NCBI RefSeq assembly: GCF_001660625.3
Contig: NC_071284.1
Coordinates: 26,553,547-26,617,546, forward strand
Length of the DNA stretch: 64,000 nucleotides
Direction of reading: 5' to 3'
From: Ictalurus punctatus
Taxonomy: Eukaryota; Chordata; Actinopteri; Siluriformes; Ictaluridae
Of this stretch, positions 1 through 11,759 are shown in pieces. How positions within the stretch are numbered: the stretch's first letter is position 1; each line of letters opens with the position of its first letter. A model generated the notes under the pieces. That model was not told where the DNA came from. It did not search any database and worked only from the letters and a program-made list of their open reading frames with translations. The position numbers and the translations under genes were made by a program.

Positions 1-421
1 CCTGTGTCCATGGTACTTAGTAAGAAGTACGGCTTAGCCCGGGCTGTGAGGTAAGCTGTGATAATTGTACGTGTAATTAGGAAAGCAGAATGTTTTACCA
101 GCTCCTTACGGTTCTTCTCTCTCATTAGTTCATGTTGTTGCTGCTTTGCCCTTCGACCTCTCTGTACTCTCTGCAGTTAGCCTACATTTATAAACATTCC
201 TCAGCAGTTATGTCTGCCATGTGTTGATAGTGTTGACAGTATCAATATTGTGTCTGTATCATAGTCAGCACAGATGGACGTTTCCATATTATTGAACACT
301 TCACACGGCACAGATTGTTTGACGTTTTGAAGGTTAGATGTTGGGTGAGTGTTCGTACCATCTGAAACTGAATGAAATCAAGCCACAATATCAATATCCT
401 CACTCGTAAAAATTTACATTT

Positions 422-470
422 ACATTTATTCATTTAGCAGACGCTTTTATCCAAAGCGACTTACAAATGA
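422..470 (+). repeat. Fish interspersed repeat motif (first copy)
   Basis: The stretch contains the 'atttagcagacgcttttat' plus 'ccaaagcgacttaca' motif, which I recognise as recurring very often in teleost DNA. A diverged copy in the opposite orientation lies at 4082-4123. The following sequence to about 800 continues in a repeat-like manner (a 'tcattccaccactgagg' segment) into the L2 fragment. The family name is not certain. Confidence 0.6.
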
Positions 471-808
471 GAAAATATAAGCAAAGCGATATATCAAGCA
501 GAGAACAATACAAGTAGTGCTACCAACAAGATCCATTAATTGAATTCCAGAAGAGGCAAATTGTGCAGAGTAGAGGTGTAAGTGCAATCTTTTTTTAATT
601 TTATTTATTTTATTTTTTATGGGTAGGTTAGGTGTTCATGAAAGAGGTGGGTCTTTAGCTGTTTTTTGAAGATGGTGAGAGATTCTGTGGTCCGGATTGA
701 GGTTGGAGGTTCATTCCACCACTGAGGAACAGTTAGTTTGAATGTTCTTGAAAGGGACCTTGAGCCACGCTGAGTAGGTAGTACTAATCATCGGTCACAG
801 TCCAGTTT

Positions 809-1444
809 TTAGATAACAAGAGCCTGGACTAGTATCTCTGTAGCCTGTTCATTGAGGTAGAGTCTGATTTTCTTGATGTTGTACAGGATGAACCTACAGG
901 ACCGTGCAGTTGTTGAAATGTGGTCTGTAAAGGTCAAGCTGTCATCGAGAATCATCCCAAGGTTCCTGGCCGTCCTGGTTGGCTTGAGTGTGGTTGAGCC
1001 GAGCTGTACAGTGAGGTTGTGGTTGATTGAGGGACAGACTGGGATGACGAGAAGCTCAGATTTTGCCAGGTTGGGCTTAAGGTGGTGTTCCCTCATCCAG
1101 ACCGAGATGTCCGACAGGCGTGCAGAGACTGATGGATTGTCAGGCTGGAAGGACAAATAGAGCTGGGTGTCATCAGCATAGCAATGATATGACACTCAAT
1201 CACCTGCCCTAGAGATAAGGCAGTAGATAGAGGTAGTGTAGATAGAAAAGAGGAGTGGACCCCGAACTGACCCCTGTGGAACGCCAGTTGTGAGTAGCTG
1301 AATTTCAGAAATACCTCCCCTCCCTGATACCCTGAAGTATCTGTCTGAGAGATAGGATTCCACCCAGCACAGAACCGTTCCGGTGATGCCCAGTCTGGTG
1401 AGAGTTGAAAGGAGGATCTGGTGGTTCACAGTGTCTATGATCAA
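809..1444 (-). pseudogene. LINE L2-type reverse transcriptase fragment
   Basis: Read on the minus strand, this is the C-terminal half of the reverse transcriptase of an L2 (CR1/L2 clade) non-LTR retrotransposon. Visible motifs in order are DTVNHQILLSTL, the GVPQGSV motif followed by GPLLFSIYT, the catalytic YADD box (in SYHCYADDTQLYLSF), then LNLAKSELLVIP-like, ARNLGMILDD and ARSCRFILYNIKKIR. A single in-frame TGA near 1193-1195, just before the YADD box, splits it into two open pieces that are otherwise in the same frame. The 5' part (endonuclease and the RT palm start) and the C-terminal tail are missing, so it is a dead 5'-truncated copy. It lies antisense to the host gene. Confidence 0.88.
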
Positions 1445-1521
1445 TCATAGATCACAAATGATCTAGAGGTTGCTCTTGGTAGTCATAAGGCTTCAGTGAT
1501 GGAAAGCAGATAGACAGAAAG

Positions 1522-1778
1522 CAGAATGTGTGTTTGTATTTCAATTATGTAGCATGAGAAGCTCTCAAAAAAAAAAAAAAAAGCAGAATGTGTGTTTGTA
1601 TTCCAATCCCTCCAAAAATTTGGAGGAATTCTGACATTGTTAAACTGATTATTGTCGAATTTCTAGTGTGAATTGTTTATTTGTTGATGTCCCTTTTTTT
1701 TATTTTATTTTATTTATTTATTTATTTATTTTGGAGAGCTTCTCATGCTATACAATGGAAATACAAACACACATTCTT
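1522..1778. repeat. Inverted repeat, miniature element-like
   Basis: A 45-bp left arm (1522-1566, starting cagaatgtgtgtttgta) is matched by an imperfect reverse complement at 1734-1778. A direct partial copy of the left arm follows the A-run at about 1583. This arrangement suggests a miniature fold-back element or a rearranged one. No target duplication is clear. Confidence 0.5.
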
Positions 1779-2544
1779 TGACATATTAAATGCTTTTTTG
1801 CATCATTGAACAGGTACAAAATTATTTTGTGTAAAATCCGAACAGGGCGAATCCACACACTCTCTGATGCCCTCCGTGCCCGTGTGCTGAGATTACACAT
1901 CGCTTCACCTGGGCTCACACTCAAATGGTCTCTAATTGGAAAAGCCGCCGTGGTGAAAAACAAGGCCGTGACATCACTAACTCTGGCCTCATCTCATTCC
2001 ACTTGATATTGTTTCCACTAATCCTTGCTACTTTGTTTATCGCCTCTCTTGTCTCTCTACATTTGTCTCCTCTGTCCTTCAGCAAAATGTTTACTCACTT
2101 TCTCTCACTCTGGTTTCCTGTCTTCACTTTCTCACAATCATGCTCCCCATGTGTTTCCCCTCACCAGTAAATGGGGAAATTACACTACATTGTACACACA
2201 CACACACAGTTAGACCATCTTTTTCAGTTCTGTTCATTGTCACACATGCATACTGTATATTTTTCTTTCAAAGTTGGATGTTAAGACCATATTAGAGCCT
2301 ATTTATGACCATTTATCTCATTTTTATGGAACAGAATGGCCAAACGTTATTGCCAAAAACTGTATGTTTTATTATGGCTGTATCATGCTAAGTGTTGGCA
2401 TTTTTTTGGCATCTTATGTTTTGAATTGAATTGACCTTAAGTTGTTTATATATCAATAAATGAGAAATTTGCATGTTGTGTGTTTGTGGCTTCAAAGCAG
2501 ATTCCACAGTTTATAGCTTGACTGCAGGCCTTTAAATTCCACAG

Positions 2545-2545
<1 letters not shown>

Positions 2546-2594
<49 letters not shown>
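2546..2594. repeat. (TG)n microsatellite
   Basis: An uninterrupted TG run of about 49 bp. Confidence 0.97.
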
Positions 2595-2595
<1 letters not shown>

Positions 2596-3872
2596 TCCTA
2601 AGCATACAGTGCAATTGAAGTGTTGCTTGCTTCCAAACAGTGAAACAAGAACCTCCCAGGAGTAGGCCATGTGACTTCCAGATGTTGCCCTTTCTAACAT
2701 GAACTTCTGTGAAGGAGGTGCTACGAACACAGGTCAACTGGCCATGGGTTAAATCTACCTCTGATTATTTACACTTCATAAGCAAAATATACCCGTGAAA
2801 TAGTGAACAAAATTGTTTATTAGTGTAAATAGAAGATAAAATTAGTCAGTCTTCCATACAAACCCACACTATTTTGAAGACAAGGCCATACTTTTGTGCT
2901 TTATTTGAGATTTCATTGAAATCTCTTTTCAATATCAGAGCTGTTTGTTGCAGTGGATGGTGAGATGTGTGTTTGATTCTCAGCTGTGTGAGAAGTATGG
3001 CAGGGAGGGCTTGCTGCACTGCAACCTTTTGAAGATGTACTAGATGCAGTGGCGATGAGTTACAATTGTTCCAGTGTAATGGTATTTTGTTTATTAGAAT
3101 GAAAGTAGTATTTTATGAAACAAGTTCTGTAATAATTAAGTGAAGATGAACAGTCACTGGTCATAATACAACAAACTTTGTCTGGAGAAAAAAAGGTTTG
3201 GGAACAAATTATGGCAGTGAGGCATTTCTAGAGCCAAAAGATTCCGTTTTGCATTTTCGGGAAGTAGGGATAGAATTTCACCGCTTATAGGTGAGCTGAT
3301 CCAAATGATCTGAATCAAAGAGCCAAAATTGAACGTGAACACTGGGTTAGATTCTCATTTCTCCTTCTGAAAACTTCCATCCGTAGATGTAGCTGAATTA
3401 CGAGGTTAACCTCCTTTCCGTTTCCTCTCTTACAGCGTGATGTTCCTACACATCTCAACACCCCGCTACATGCTTCAGGTCCTCTGCTCCTTCTAGCCGT
3501 GACGTTCAAACGGGCTTTTCACCCTTTTAGATTTTTGTCAGAGGCTCTCGCCACATTATTTGTCACGCACCTTATGGGTTTTAGTAATTTACTAAAATTA
3601 TTTTGGATGAGTTGTTCTGATTGGTTAATATGTCTGCATGCTGGGAGCCTTGTGATTGGACAGTACAATGCCCAAAAAAAGCTTTTCAAATGTACTGTGA
3701 TGTCCAAGATGATGCCATCAGGTCACTGCACAGTGGAAAATCCCCAGGGCTTGACTGCTTTACAGCTGAATTTTTCAAAGCCTTTTCTTCTTTCTTAGTC
3801 CTAATTTTGGCCAGGTTATATGGTTTCTGATCAAATAGTTTCTGTTTTCATCTTCCTCATTTGTCAGAAGCC

Positions 3873-3982
3873 AGTAGCACTTCTTGTATGTTGAAGTAAC
3901 ATCTGCTACACATTTCATGTACCTCATTCCTTAGAATCCTGCAGCACTTCATGTATCTTGAAGTAGCCTCTGTTACACATTT
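3873..3982. repeat. Short tandem duplication, about 70-bp period
   Basis: A roughly 40-bp segment (agcacttcttgtatgttgaa and following) recurs about 70 bp downstream (agcacttcatgtatcttgaa) with a few substitutions. It lies in intron and no function is visible. Confidence 0.6.
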
Positions 3983-4081
3983 ACTTTTATAAGTTAATTA
4001 AATCATATTTGAACATGAGAGGGTTAAGCGTGAATAAAATCTAGAATCTGGTCAGAACTCTCAAGTGGATTTCCTCATTTG

Positions 4082-4123
4082 TAAGTCTCTTTGGATAAAA
4101 GCATCTGCTAAATGAATAAATGT
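4082..4123 (-). repeat. Fish interspersed repeat motif (second copy)
   Basis: This is a reverse-complement copy of the motif at 422-470: read on the minus strand it gives cattcatttagcagatgc followed by ttttatccaaagagactta. Confidence 0.6.
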
Positions 4124-4144
4124 ACATGTAATTCATTCATAAAT

Positions 4145-4355
4145 TCATTCATCATCAGAAATTGCTTCATTCTGGTCAGGCCATGGTGGATCCCATGAAC
4201 GCTGGGCATGAGGAAGGAATACACCACAGATCAGACGATAGTCCATTGATGGCCACTTTAGAGTAATCCGTTCACACACCGGTATGTTTTTGGGAGAACA
4301 CTGAAGACAGACCCTAGCTCTGTTAGACAGCAATGCTACCTGCTGTGCCACAGTG
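4145..4355 (+). repeat. Degraded SINE-like repeat fragment
   Basis: It contains the order of landmarks seen in the fuller copies at 59618-59966 and 63640-63885: 'ggtcaggccatggtgga', 'acaccggtatgtttttggga' and the end with 'agcaatgctac'. It is strongly diverged. A shorter piece of the same type (tccatccatccatctatttt, cctatcccagggga, cagggtgccaac) follows at about 4625-4705. Confidence 0.5.
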
Positions 4356-5392
4356 TTGCCACTCTCTAGTGGATGTGTGATGTAAATCCCTTATGCTGTT
4401 CTACTGTAGATCGTGTGCCAGTAAATTACAATTTATTTCCCATGTTTTTCTGTATGAAAGCTGAGATTTCATTTGATCAGAAAATAACTAAGACATCTAT
4501 GAACATGATTATTTGAAATCCTTATGGTAAGACTACATACCATTGATTGACTGTATAGGAACTATAGCAGCTGGTGTCCTTGCACCACATTCAGCTGAAA
4601 CATAATGAACTACAAAAGTTGGGATATCCATCCATCCATCTATTTTCTATATCTCTTATCCTGGAGCCTATCCCAGGGGACTCAGGGGACAGGGTGCCAA
4701 CTAGAACTGCAACAACTAATCAATAAAATCAATAATAATTGATTATGAAGATCGTTCTCAACAAATCTCATTATCGTTTAGTTGGTCTGCGCACGGTACA
4801 TTTACTCATTACGTTACTTCTGCTCTGAAAACATGCTCCGGAGAGTAAATACTAAAGTTGTGTTCCAAATGACGTACTGTACACTTACACTATGCACTGC
4901 ATACTCTACCATTTAGTGCAGTGTTTCCCTAGTGGTCAGTGGTGTAATTGCAGTGGGTCCGTAGGAAAGTTTTTAAAATGTTTAAATAATATTATATATT
5001 TTTTTTGTTAAATGTATCAAAATATATTCAAATGAGATATTTTAAAATGAATCAGTTTGGTTATCCGTGTGCATTCACAAATATCACGTTAGCTGAGCTG
5101 ACGATCGTTCATTGATGGATTTACTTTAAATTTATCTACAAATGAAATTATAATTTGCAAAAACCTATGAGTGGTAGACAAGTTCAAGTGTCACATTGAT
5201 GGATAAAATAAAAAGAACAGATAATTCAGAGAGTCAACTTAAATGTCACACCAACAATAAAATGTAATTGAACCTGGTATTTGTACCAATGTTATTTGAA
5301 CCAATCCCTGTGGAATGACAGATTCTACCAATCAACCAGGGATTGCTAGGACTGTAGAATCCAGTGCTTTTTGTGCATCCATAAAAAGTAAT

Positions 5393-5396
<4 letters not shown>

Positions 5397-5486
<90 letters not shown>
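5397..5486. repeat. (TA)n microsatellite
   Basis: A perfect alternating AT tract of about 90 bp. It produces artificial open frames of alternating Ile-Tyr on both strands, which are not genes. Confidence 0.97.
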
Positions 5487-5488
<2 letters not shown>

Positions 5489-6548
5489 ATGAGTTCAGTG
5501 AATTTGAAAAACCCCTGTTGTGTGTTATGCTGTCCAATCAGAACAATGGATCTTAAAGGAAGCTCATTAGCATGTTGCTTCAGTGAATGCTTCAATAAAT
5601 CTCTAAACATATTAATCAATAACTTTAATTAATAAATAATTGGATAAATCTTTAAAAATAAATACATAATGTACTTAAGGTTTTTTTTGGATTAGGATTG
5701 AACCACTTTCTTCACTTAGTGAGTGTACAATTAATAAAGTGAGAGGAAGAAACTTATGCCTAAGTTTCGCTTTGAACATGTGCTCTAGACCGGATCTTTG
5801 ATTGTAGCTGCTGTTCACCCCTTTGTGTGTGCTTTGGACACGTTAGCTGAATCCACACGTGTGTTGACGGCAGTATGGAGATAAACCATCCATAGTCACT
5901 GGAAGTTGATATCATCTGTGCCTTTCCTGTAGGGACCTCTAGACTCGTAAGTGGAATTTCCAGCCAGCTAGGTTTATGCAAATTTAAATCAAATTGTATT
6001 TGAGAATAAAAATATTTTGATGCTTGACTGAAGTCTGAAAGTTGGGCTGTGGAAAAAGAATAGATGCAGTAACAGAGGAAACAGATTTTTGGAAGTACTG
6101 ATAACTGGGTGTGTCTTCCTGTCTGCTTCTGACTACATTTTTGTAGAATTTTTTTATTGTGAGTCATCTTGGGGATTTTTTGACAGAAAGGTAGTTGACA
6201 GAAATACACACTTTTCCTTTTGCAGAACTTTGGTGGGGTGGGGTTGGGGGCAGGTGGGGACATGAACATTTTAGGTTTTTTAGCACCCTGTATGTGTCAT
6301 GCCATCACTTGACATAAATCTGAGCTTTCATATAGAAGCAAACAAGTAACCATGGTTCTGAAAGTGTTAATGGTGTGTTAGAGGGTTATGTAATCCCAAA
6401 ATTCTTAGTCATTCTCTGAAGCATACCGAGAGAGAGACGGGTTTTGGAGTTGAGCTCCCTAGATTGAGATAAGGAGTGCAGTGGCGATAACGGCTGTTTG
6501 GGACATGAAATAGAAGAGAAATAAAGGGTTGGACAAGAGATAAACACA

Positions 6549-6551
<3 letters not shown>

Positions 6552-6586
<35 letters not shown>

Positions 6587-6687
6587 TGTGTATGTGTGTG
6601 TGTATGTGTGTGTGTATGTGTGTGTGTATGTGTGTGTGTATGTGTGTGTGTATGTGTGTGTGTGTATGTGTGTGTGTATGTGTGTGT

Positions 6688-6749
<62 letters not shown>
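6552..6749. repeat. Compound (TG)n / (TATGTGTGTG)n array
   Basis: About 200 bp. TG runs at both ends enclose a block of repeated 10-bp units (tgtgtgtgta). The regular TA interruption has been amplified as a higher-order unit. Translations are Cys-Val or His-Thr runs and are not coding. Confidence 0.95.
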
Positions 6750-6750
<1 letters not shown>

Positions 6751-8268
6751 CTTGCAGCCCCATCAAACTATATAAGCCCAAAGCCATGTTTTGGATTCAG
6801 TCCAGTGCTCATTCAGTTGATAAAGGGTTCATTGGAGTTTCAAGCAGGAGTCACTGCGGAAATTCCTGTCTTTTATAAGAGCCAATTTAACCAAGTCCAC
6901 ACACAAATCTACAGTATTGCTTTGAGCACACACACCACCCCCTGACAGGATGGCTTTACTATATTCTGGTGGGATTTTCCTTAAATGAAAAAACCCAGTA
7001 TATGAACCTGATGCTTAACGCTTAGGAAATAAATCATTTCTGTGACATGTTTAACTTGTAGAAGGACAGCAATTTAGCAGGTGAGTGCTAACATGAAATG
7101 AAGTAGCTAGCAGTCAGCTTTCCCAACTAGCTAACTGACCACTAACTAATCTTCTAGATTCCTCTGTGGCCCCGCTTACATCTAGTATTAACCTGCATTT
7201 TGTGTGATCAGATCACAAGAGGGCGGCGCACAGAACCACATTCAATCATGGTAAAGGATGCGTATAGGCCACATTGCCGCTTTGTTGCCGGTGTTGCCAG
7301 GTTTGTGGTTATGATGTGAAATCGAAGTACTTTTGAAAAGCTCAACCACCAGCTGCGCCACTATGCCGTCCCTGATGCAGACATTTATAGTAATAAAATC
7401 TCTATAGGCTGTTTAAATGCTTCTTCTTACCATTCTCAACATGAGGATTAAAATATTTGACCGAAACTAGTTTCTTATAAATTGAAACTGTAGTTTAAAA
7501 AACAATTATTGGTATAATTAAAAAAACAGAAGTGAAAACAGAAGTGAAAACAGCAGCTTGCATTGAGCAGATGTGATTGTCTCCCTCGCAAACCTACACC
7601 TGTGTGGCTGACCTCTTATGTTCCCATAACTCAAGATGCATGTTAATAACCGGTGTAAACAGGGCTCATTCCTTTTTTATTTAACGTTTTCCATAGTTAA
7701 AACATTTTCCCGTGTCTTAAAAAATAAGACGCATTATAGCAACATTATATAAGTAGCAATGCTGATTAAAAAGCTCAAGGTCTTTCCCAAGATGCATTTT
7801 ACATGACATAATAAAAATCCGCTTTTTTGCAATAATAAGAGACTTGTATATATGAAACGCCTACAAAATTTGCAAACCTATTGGAGTTAGTCATGTTTTA
7901 GGAAACTCCATATGTTTTTTAAGGTCCAAAATTCTTTCAAACTGGTGGTCCCAACAACTTCTTTCTTTCTCATCTGCTCTTCATTACCACAGCTGCTTTT
8001 TTTTTCTGCCTTCTGGCTAGTTGGCAAACCAGGCAAGAGCCAAACACTAAAACGCTCATCTGAATGTTTCCTCCGTTGATCATCTGGCTGTAGGTTGCCA
8101 TCGCCTGACAGCGTGAGACAGAGTGAAAGAGATAAATGACTCTGGGTGGTTAGAGGGCAGGGATTAAGTGGAGTAAAATTCTGAGGGAGGGAACATGATT
8201 GTGGTCCACAAGAGTACTGACTGCATGATTCTTAGTTCAGTAAGAATTTTTTTTGTTTTCTCTAACAG

Positions 8269-8314
8269 GACATACAGTCAGAAGAAGGCCACACTGGAGA
8301 GGGAGTATGCGCAG
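8269..8314 (+). CDS. fchsd2: fchsd2 internal exon: start of F-BAR domain helix
   Basis: A 46-bp exon. The first base completes a codon begun in the previous, unseen exon; 15 full codons follow, read as TYSQKKATLEREYAQ. The acceptor is tctaacag and the donor is gtaaga, both good consensus. The family has TFSQKKAAIEREYAQ at about residue 41, inside the first long helix of the F-BAR domain, and the match is nearly residue for residue. FCHSD2 binds and bends phosphoinositide membranes, activates N-WASP-driven actin assembly at clathrin-coated pits, and is related to fly Nervous wreck. The exon ends in phase 0 and joins directly to ALQKLANQYLKRDW at 43265 across a 35 kb intron. Exons coding for residues 1 to about 40 lie upstream of the window. 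I favour fchsd2 over fchsd1 because of this closeness, but a teleost duplicate cannot be excluded. Confidence 0.9.
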
Positions 8315-8409
8315 GTAAGATTGCACAATGTGTGTTGACATGGGGGTTTTTTGTTGGTTTTTTTGGTCCATCACTTTATCTCTCAGCTGCCACTTCACCT
8401 GTTTAGAGC

Positions 8410-9110
8410 TTTTGTGTGCATGGGAATCAAAGAGGTAAAGTGGTTAATATGCGAGCATTTTATGTAAATGTATGAGGTAAAATGGCGAATGCGAGAGTAT
8501 TTTATGTAAATGTTTGAGGTAAAGTGGTGAATGCAAGTGTTCATGTAAATGTATGAGGTAAAGTGGTGAATGCAAGCATGTTTATGTAAATGTATGAGGT
8601 AAAGGGGTGAATGCGACTGCTTTATGTAAATGTACAAGGTAAAGTGGCGAATGCGAGAGTGTTTTATGTAAATGTATGAGGTAAAGTGGCGAATCCAAGA
8701 GTGTTTTATGTAAATGTATGAGGCAAAATGGTGAATGCGAGAGTGTTTATGTAAATGTATGAGGTAAAGTAGAGAATGTGAGTGTTTATGTAAATGTATA
8801 AGGTAATGTGGATAATGCAAGTGTTTATGTAAATGTATGAGGTAAAGGGGTGAATGCGAGTGTTTTATGTAAATGTATGAGGTAAAGGAGTGAATGCGAG
8901 TGTTTTATGTAAATGTATGAGGTAAAGTGGTGAATGCAAGAGTGTTTATGTAACTGTATGAGGTAAAGAGGTGAATGCTAGTGTTCTATATAAATGTATG
9001 AGGAAAAGTGGCAAATATGAGTATATTTTGTAAATGTGTGATGGATGTGTTAATGTGAGAATATTTTATGTAAATATTTGAAGTCAGGTGGTGAAAGTTG
9101 CAATATGTTA
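8410..9110 (+). repeat. Minisatellite, about 40-bp unit (left part)
   Basis: About 16 to 17 imperfect units whose landmarks are gaggtaaagtggtgaatg, then a variable cgagtg-like part, then tttatgtaaatgtat. Unit length varies by a few bases. The array resumes at 10330 after an inserted mobile element, so the two parts were once one array. Antisense open frames rich in HFTSYIYIK are a by-product of the repeat and not a gene. Confidence 0.93.
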
Positions 9111-10329
9111 TAGGGCTGGACGATTGTGGCCAAAATGATAATCACGATCATTTTGATCAATATTGAGATCACGATTATTCATTAATTTTAGGGACAACAT
9201 TTTTATTGCACTTTCACATTTAAATAAACAGACCACTGCTTTCAGCTCCATGTTGTACTACATTCCTGCAAATGTACAAATCTGCATCACAAAGTGCATC
9301 ATCTCGTGGAAGCAATATATAAATAAGTAATACCAAAATATTGGAAAAGAAAAATAGAAATGCCATCAACCAAATGAAAATATGCAATCAAATATAACCA
9401 TATGCAACCAAAGGAAAACAATTCAGGCCTATGCAGAAAAGTCAATAACAGTGTTTACAGGAGGAGAGACGCAGCCAAATAACCCAATAGAGCGGTGACA
9501 CAGGGATGATGTCATTTTGTACTGGAACATTGACATTGTTTACTTTCTACATGTGCATTTGTTACGATTTCTGTCCTGTCTCCGCCCCGTATTGTCACTG
9601 GTTGTTCTCTTATGTGTCATCATTAGTCTCAGCTGTTCATTGTGTTCACCCTTAATTACGTTTGTCATTAAACCCCTCGTGTCTCATTATTCAATGCAAA
9701 GTATTGTGAGTTTCCGAGTACCAAGCCTTTATGCATAGTTTCATGTCTCTTAGTTTTGATCCTGTTCTCAACCTCATTGTTTGATTCTTGTTTAGCCTTG
9801 TTTATGCCCATTTGCCAATCGCCTGACCTTCTTTTTGACCACGCTATTGTCTCACATTTTGGATTTGTCTGCCTCTCTTCAATAAAGCTCTTATCTGCAT
9901 TTGCATCCGTCCTAAACTCTCATTTCGTGACAGTTAGCAACCGCTTTTTTAAATACACCTAAAAGCTTTTTAAAAACAATCACGAGTTGGCTTTTACTGG
10001 CGTATTTTATGTCATAGAATAAAACATGAAAATATTTCGAGTTTGTGTTCACCACAGACCTTTTTCAGGGTTTTAACCAAAATCCCATTCAAAAAACCCA
10101 TTGATTTGGAACGATGGAACCGAAAGGAAAAATTTATAACTCGTTTCCTGGTTTTGGCATACAAAATGATATCATTCCTGCACCACTCCATCGTGACTGG
10201 CTGTAAGTTTAGGAAGCACTTGATTCGATATGTAGCGGAGTTTTCTATGAGTGGAGGACGAACTTTAAACGTCAATATCGCAGTCAAAATCGTTATCCAG
10301 ATCAATATTCAATTAATTGCGCAGCCCTA
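9111..10329. mobile_element. hAT-like non-autonomous element inserted in the minisatellite
   Basis: The left end reads tagggctggacgatt and the right end reads aattgcgcagcccta, an imperfect terminal inverted repeat of the common fish 'tagggctgcacgat' hAT type. The 8 bases on each side (atatgtta at 9103 and gtatatta at 10330) agree at 6 of 8 positions, as expected of an aged hAT target duplication. Inner AT-rich sequence (gatcaatattgagatcacg at left, ccagatcaatattcaatt at right) extends the inverted symmetry. No transposase can be read. A separate insertion lies inside at about 9558-9931. Confidence 0.75.
9558..9931 (+). mobile_element. Possible solo LTR or similar insert
   Basis: The segment starts with TGTTACG and ends with CGTGACA (TG...CA ends), carries aataaag near its 3' end like an LTR polyadenylation signal, and resembles a common fish repeat with a 'cctgtctccgccccg' start and a 'ttaaacccctcgtgtctc' core. 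No clear 4-6 bp target duplication and no coding region were seen, so the LTR reading is tentative. Confidence 0.4.
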
Positions 10330-10565
10330 GTATATTATGTAAATTTATGAGGTAAAGTGATGAATGTGAAGGCATTGTAGGTAAATTTATGAGGTAAAGT
10401 GATGAATGTGAAAGCATCGTAGGTAAATTTATGAGGTAAAGTAGTGAATCTGATAATGAAAGCAGTAAATCTGAAAGTATTTTATGTAAATGTGAGCTTG
10501 AAAGTGGTGAATGTGAGAGTATTTTGATTTGAATTTGAGAGCATTTCATGTGAATGTTGAGATCT
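10330..10565 (+). repeat. Minisatellite, right part
   Basis: About five more, increasingly degraded units of the array at 8410-9110 (gtaaatttatgaggtaaagt with gatgaatgtgaaagc). It decays into general AT-rich sequence. Confidence 0.85.
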
Positions 10566-11759
10566 TTTTGTGTGTATATGAGAGGTACTTTGTATAATTG
10601 CTTTATATGTGCTTTCTTTTGGGTGTGCATCATGTTTGTATAGCAGTATGTATGACTGCTTTTTCCTATATTTCTGTGTGTGCTTGAGTAATTTATATAA
10701 ATTTCCAAAATGGAAATAGGGGATCAGAGGCTATTAAATTGATTTGACCCCTGCTGTTGCTATTTCACCTGAACAAGTACTCTAAAGAACACTGAATTGA
10801 TTTTCTGTAATGGCTTTCTTTACAAGGATCATGTTTGTGAGCACGTTTTAACAGTGTCACTTGAAATCTTTTATTCACTTCTGACTTAATCGCAGAGATC
10901 ATTTTGAAACACGTTGTTCCGACATTACAGTTAAAAAGACCCTACAAATGGCTTTTAACGACAGACCGCTAATTAGAATCTATCTGGCATGTGAACAAAG
11001 ATTCATCAACAACAGATCGATACTATCTAGTTTACCGAACCACCAGATCAGTGTTTGTCGTTTTGTGGTTTCAGAGTCCTGTCTGTAAAATTGCATGGCA
11101 AGTAAGAGGATGCCTCTTCAGCTTAACAGTCATCTGCTCGTCTTGTTTTTTAATGCAGATGTCCTGTGGAAATTCATCAGGTTTACCGAGCAACAGAATA
11201 CAAGCTGATTTCTGGTTTATTAACATTAACTGTCAATAGCATCCAATTAAATGATTAATCAATGTCCTGGAATACCAGTGAAAATGGAGTAGCTGACTTT
11301 GTAGCTGATTCCTGTTACAGAGTTTGAACAATGTTTTGAGAAGTCCACAGAATAGAATGCGTTTAATCACCTCTGGGTTAGATTAAATCGATGGAGTAAA
11401 TAAGAAAATGGCTTTGTCTGCTTTGAAATGCGGAATCAGAGGCCCAGAAGCTTTAACAGGCCATTTATCTTTCAAAATATATGCAAACAAATGATGTATG
11501 ACTGTGATTAATGAGCATGTTCTCTGAATCATGGTTGCATTGTAAATCCTGGATGTGGTTCAGGATAGGGAGCTGTTTTGACTACAATCTTTTTTTTTTG
11601 TCATGCTGCTCATGTGAGTGTCTGTCAGAGAACACACTCATTAAAAAACTGTTCTAATTGTCGAACAGTATTACAGTATTAATCCTTCTAGAAGTGATTG
11701 CTGTGTGAGTGAGTCCACAAGGTTTATATTCCTATATGCAGTGAATAATTAAGGAATAA

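Larger units (their letters stand above)
1..8268 (+). other. 3' part of an fchsd2 upstream intron
   Basis: No coding exon of the host gene is visible here. The segment ends in a pyrimidine-rich stretch and an AG acceptor directly before the first recognised fchsd2 exon. It holds a LINE L2 fragment, a short inverted repeat at 1522-1778, a TG and a TA microsatellite, a compound TG array and several degraded repeats. The earlier exons, which encode the N-terminal roughly 40 residues in the family, were looked for and not seen, so the segment is read as intron. Between 6950 and 8260 I see nothing recognisable beyond AT-rich intronic DNA. Confidence 0.7.

Noticed and set aside
5315..5632. Open frames over the AT run (alternating Ile-Tyr)
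   Set aside because: They exist only because the AT repeat has no stop; nothing resembles a protein.
5760..6269. 169-residue minus-strand open frame
   Set aside because: No recognisable domain, composition like random AT-rich sequence, no splice or promoter context.
6386..6945. Several open frames of Cys-Val and His-Thr over the TG array
   Set aside because: Low-complexity by-products of the microsatellite on both strands.
1..8268. Upstream fchsd2 exons for residues 1 to 40
   Set aside because: Looked for a segment coding the CDLLEDMR-like end of the previous exon; none seen with splice sites.
8395..8820. 141-residue minus-strand frame with repeated HFTSYIYIK
   Set aside because: It is the translation of a minisatellite; unit lengths vary and the frame is lost in the rest of the array.
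8410..9110. CRISPR-like array
   Set aside because: Head-to-tail units without unique spacers, in a vertebrate intron; it is a minisatellite.
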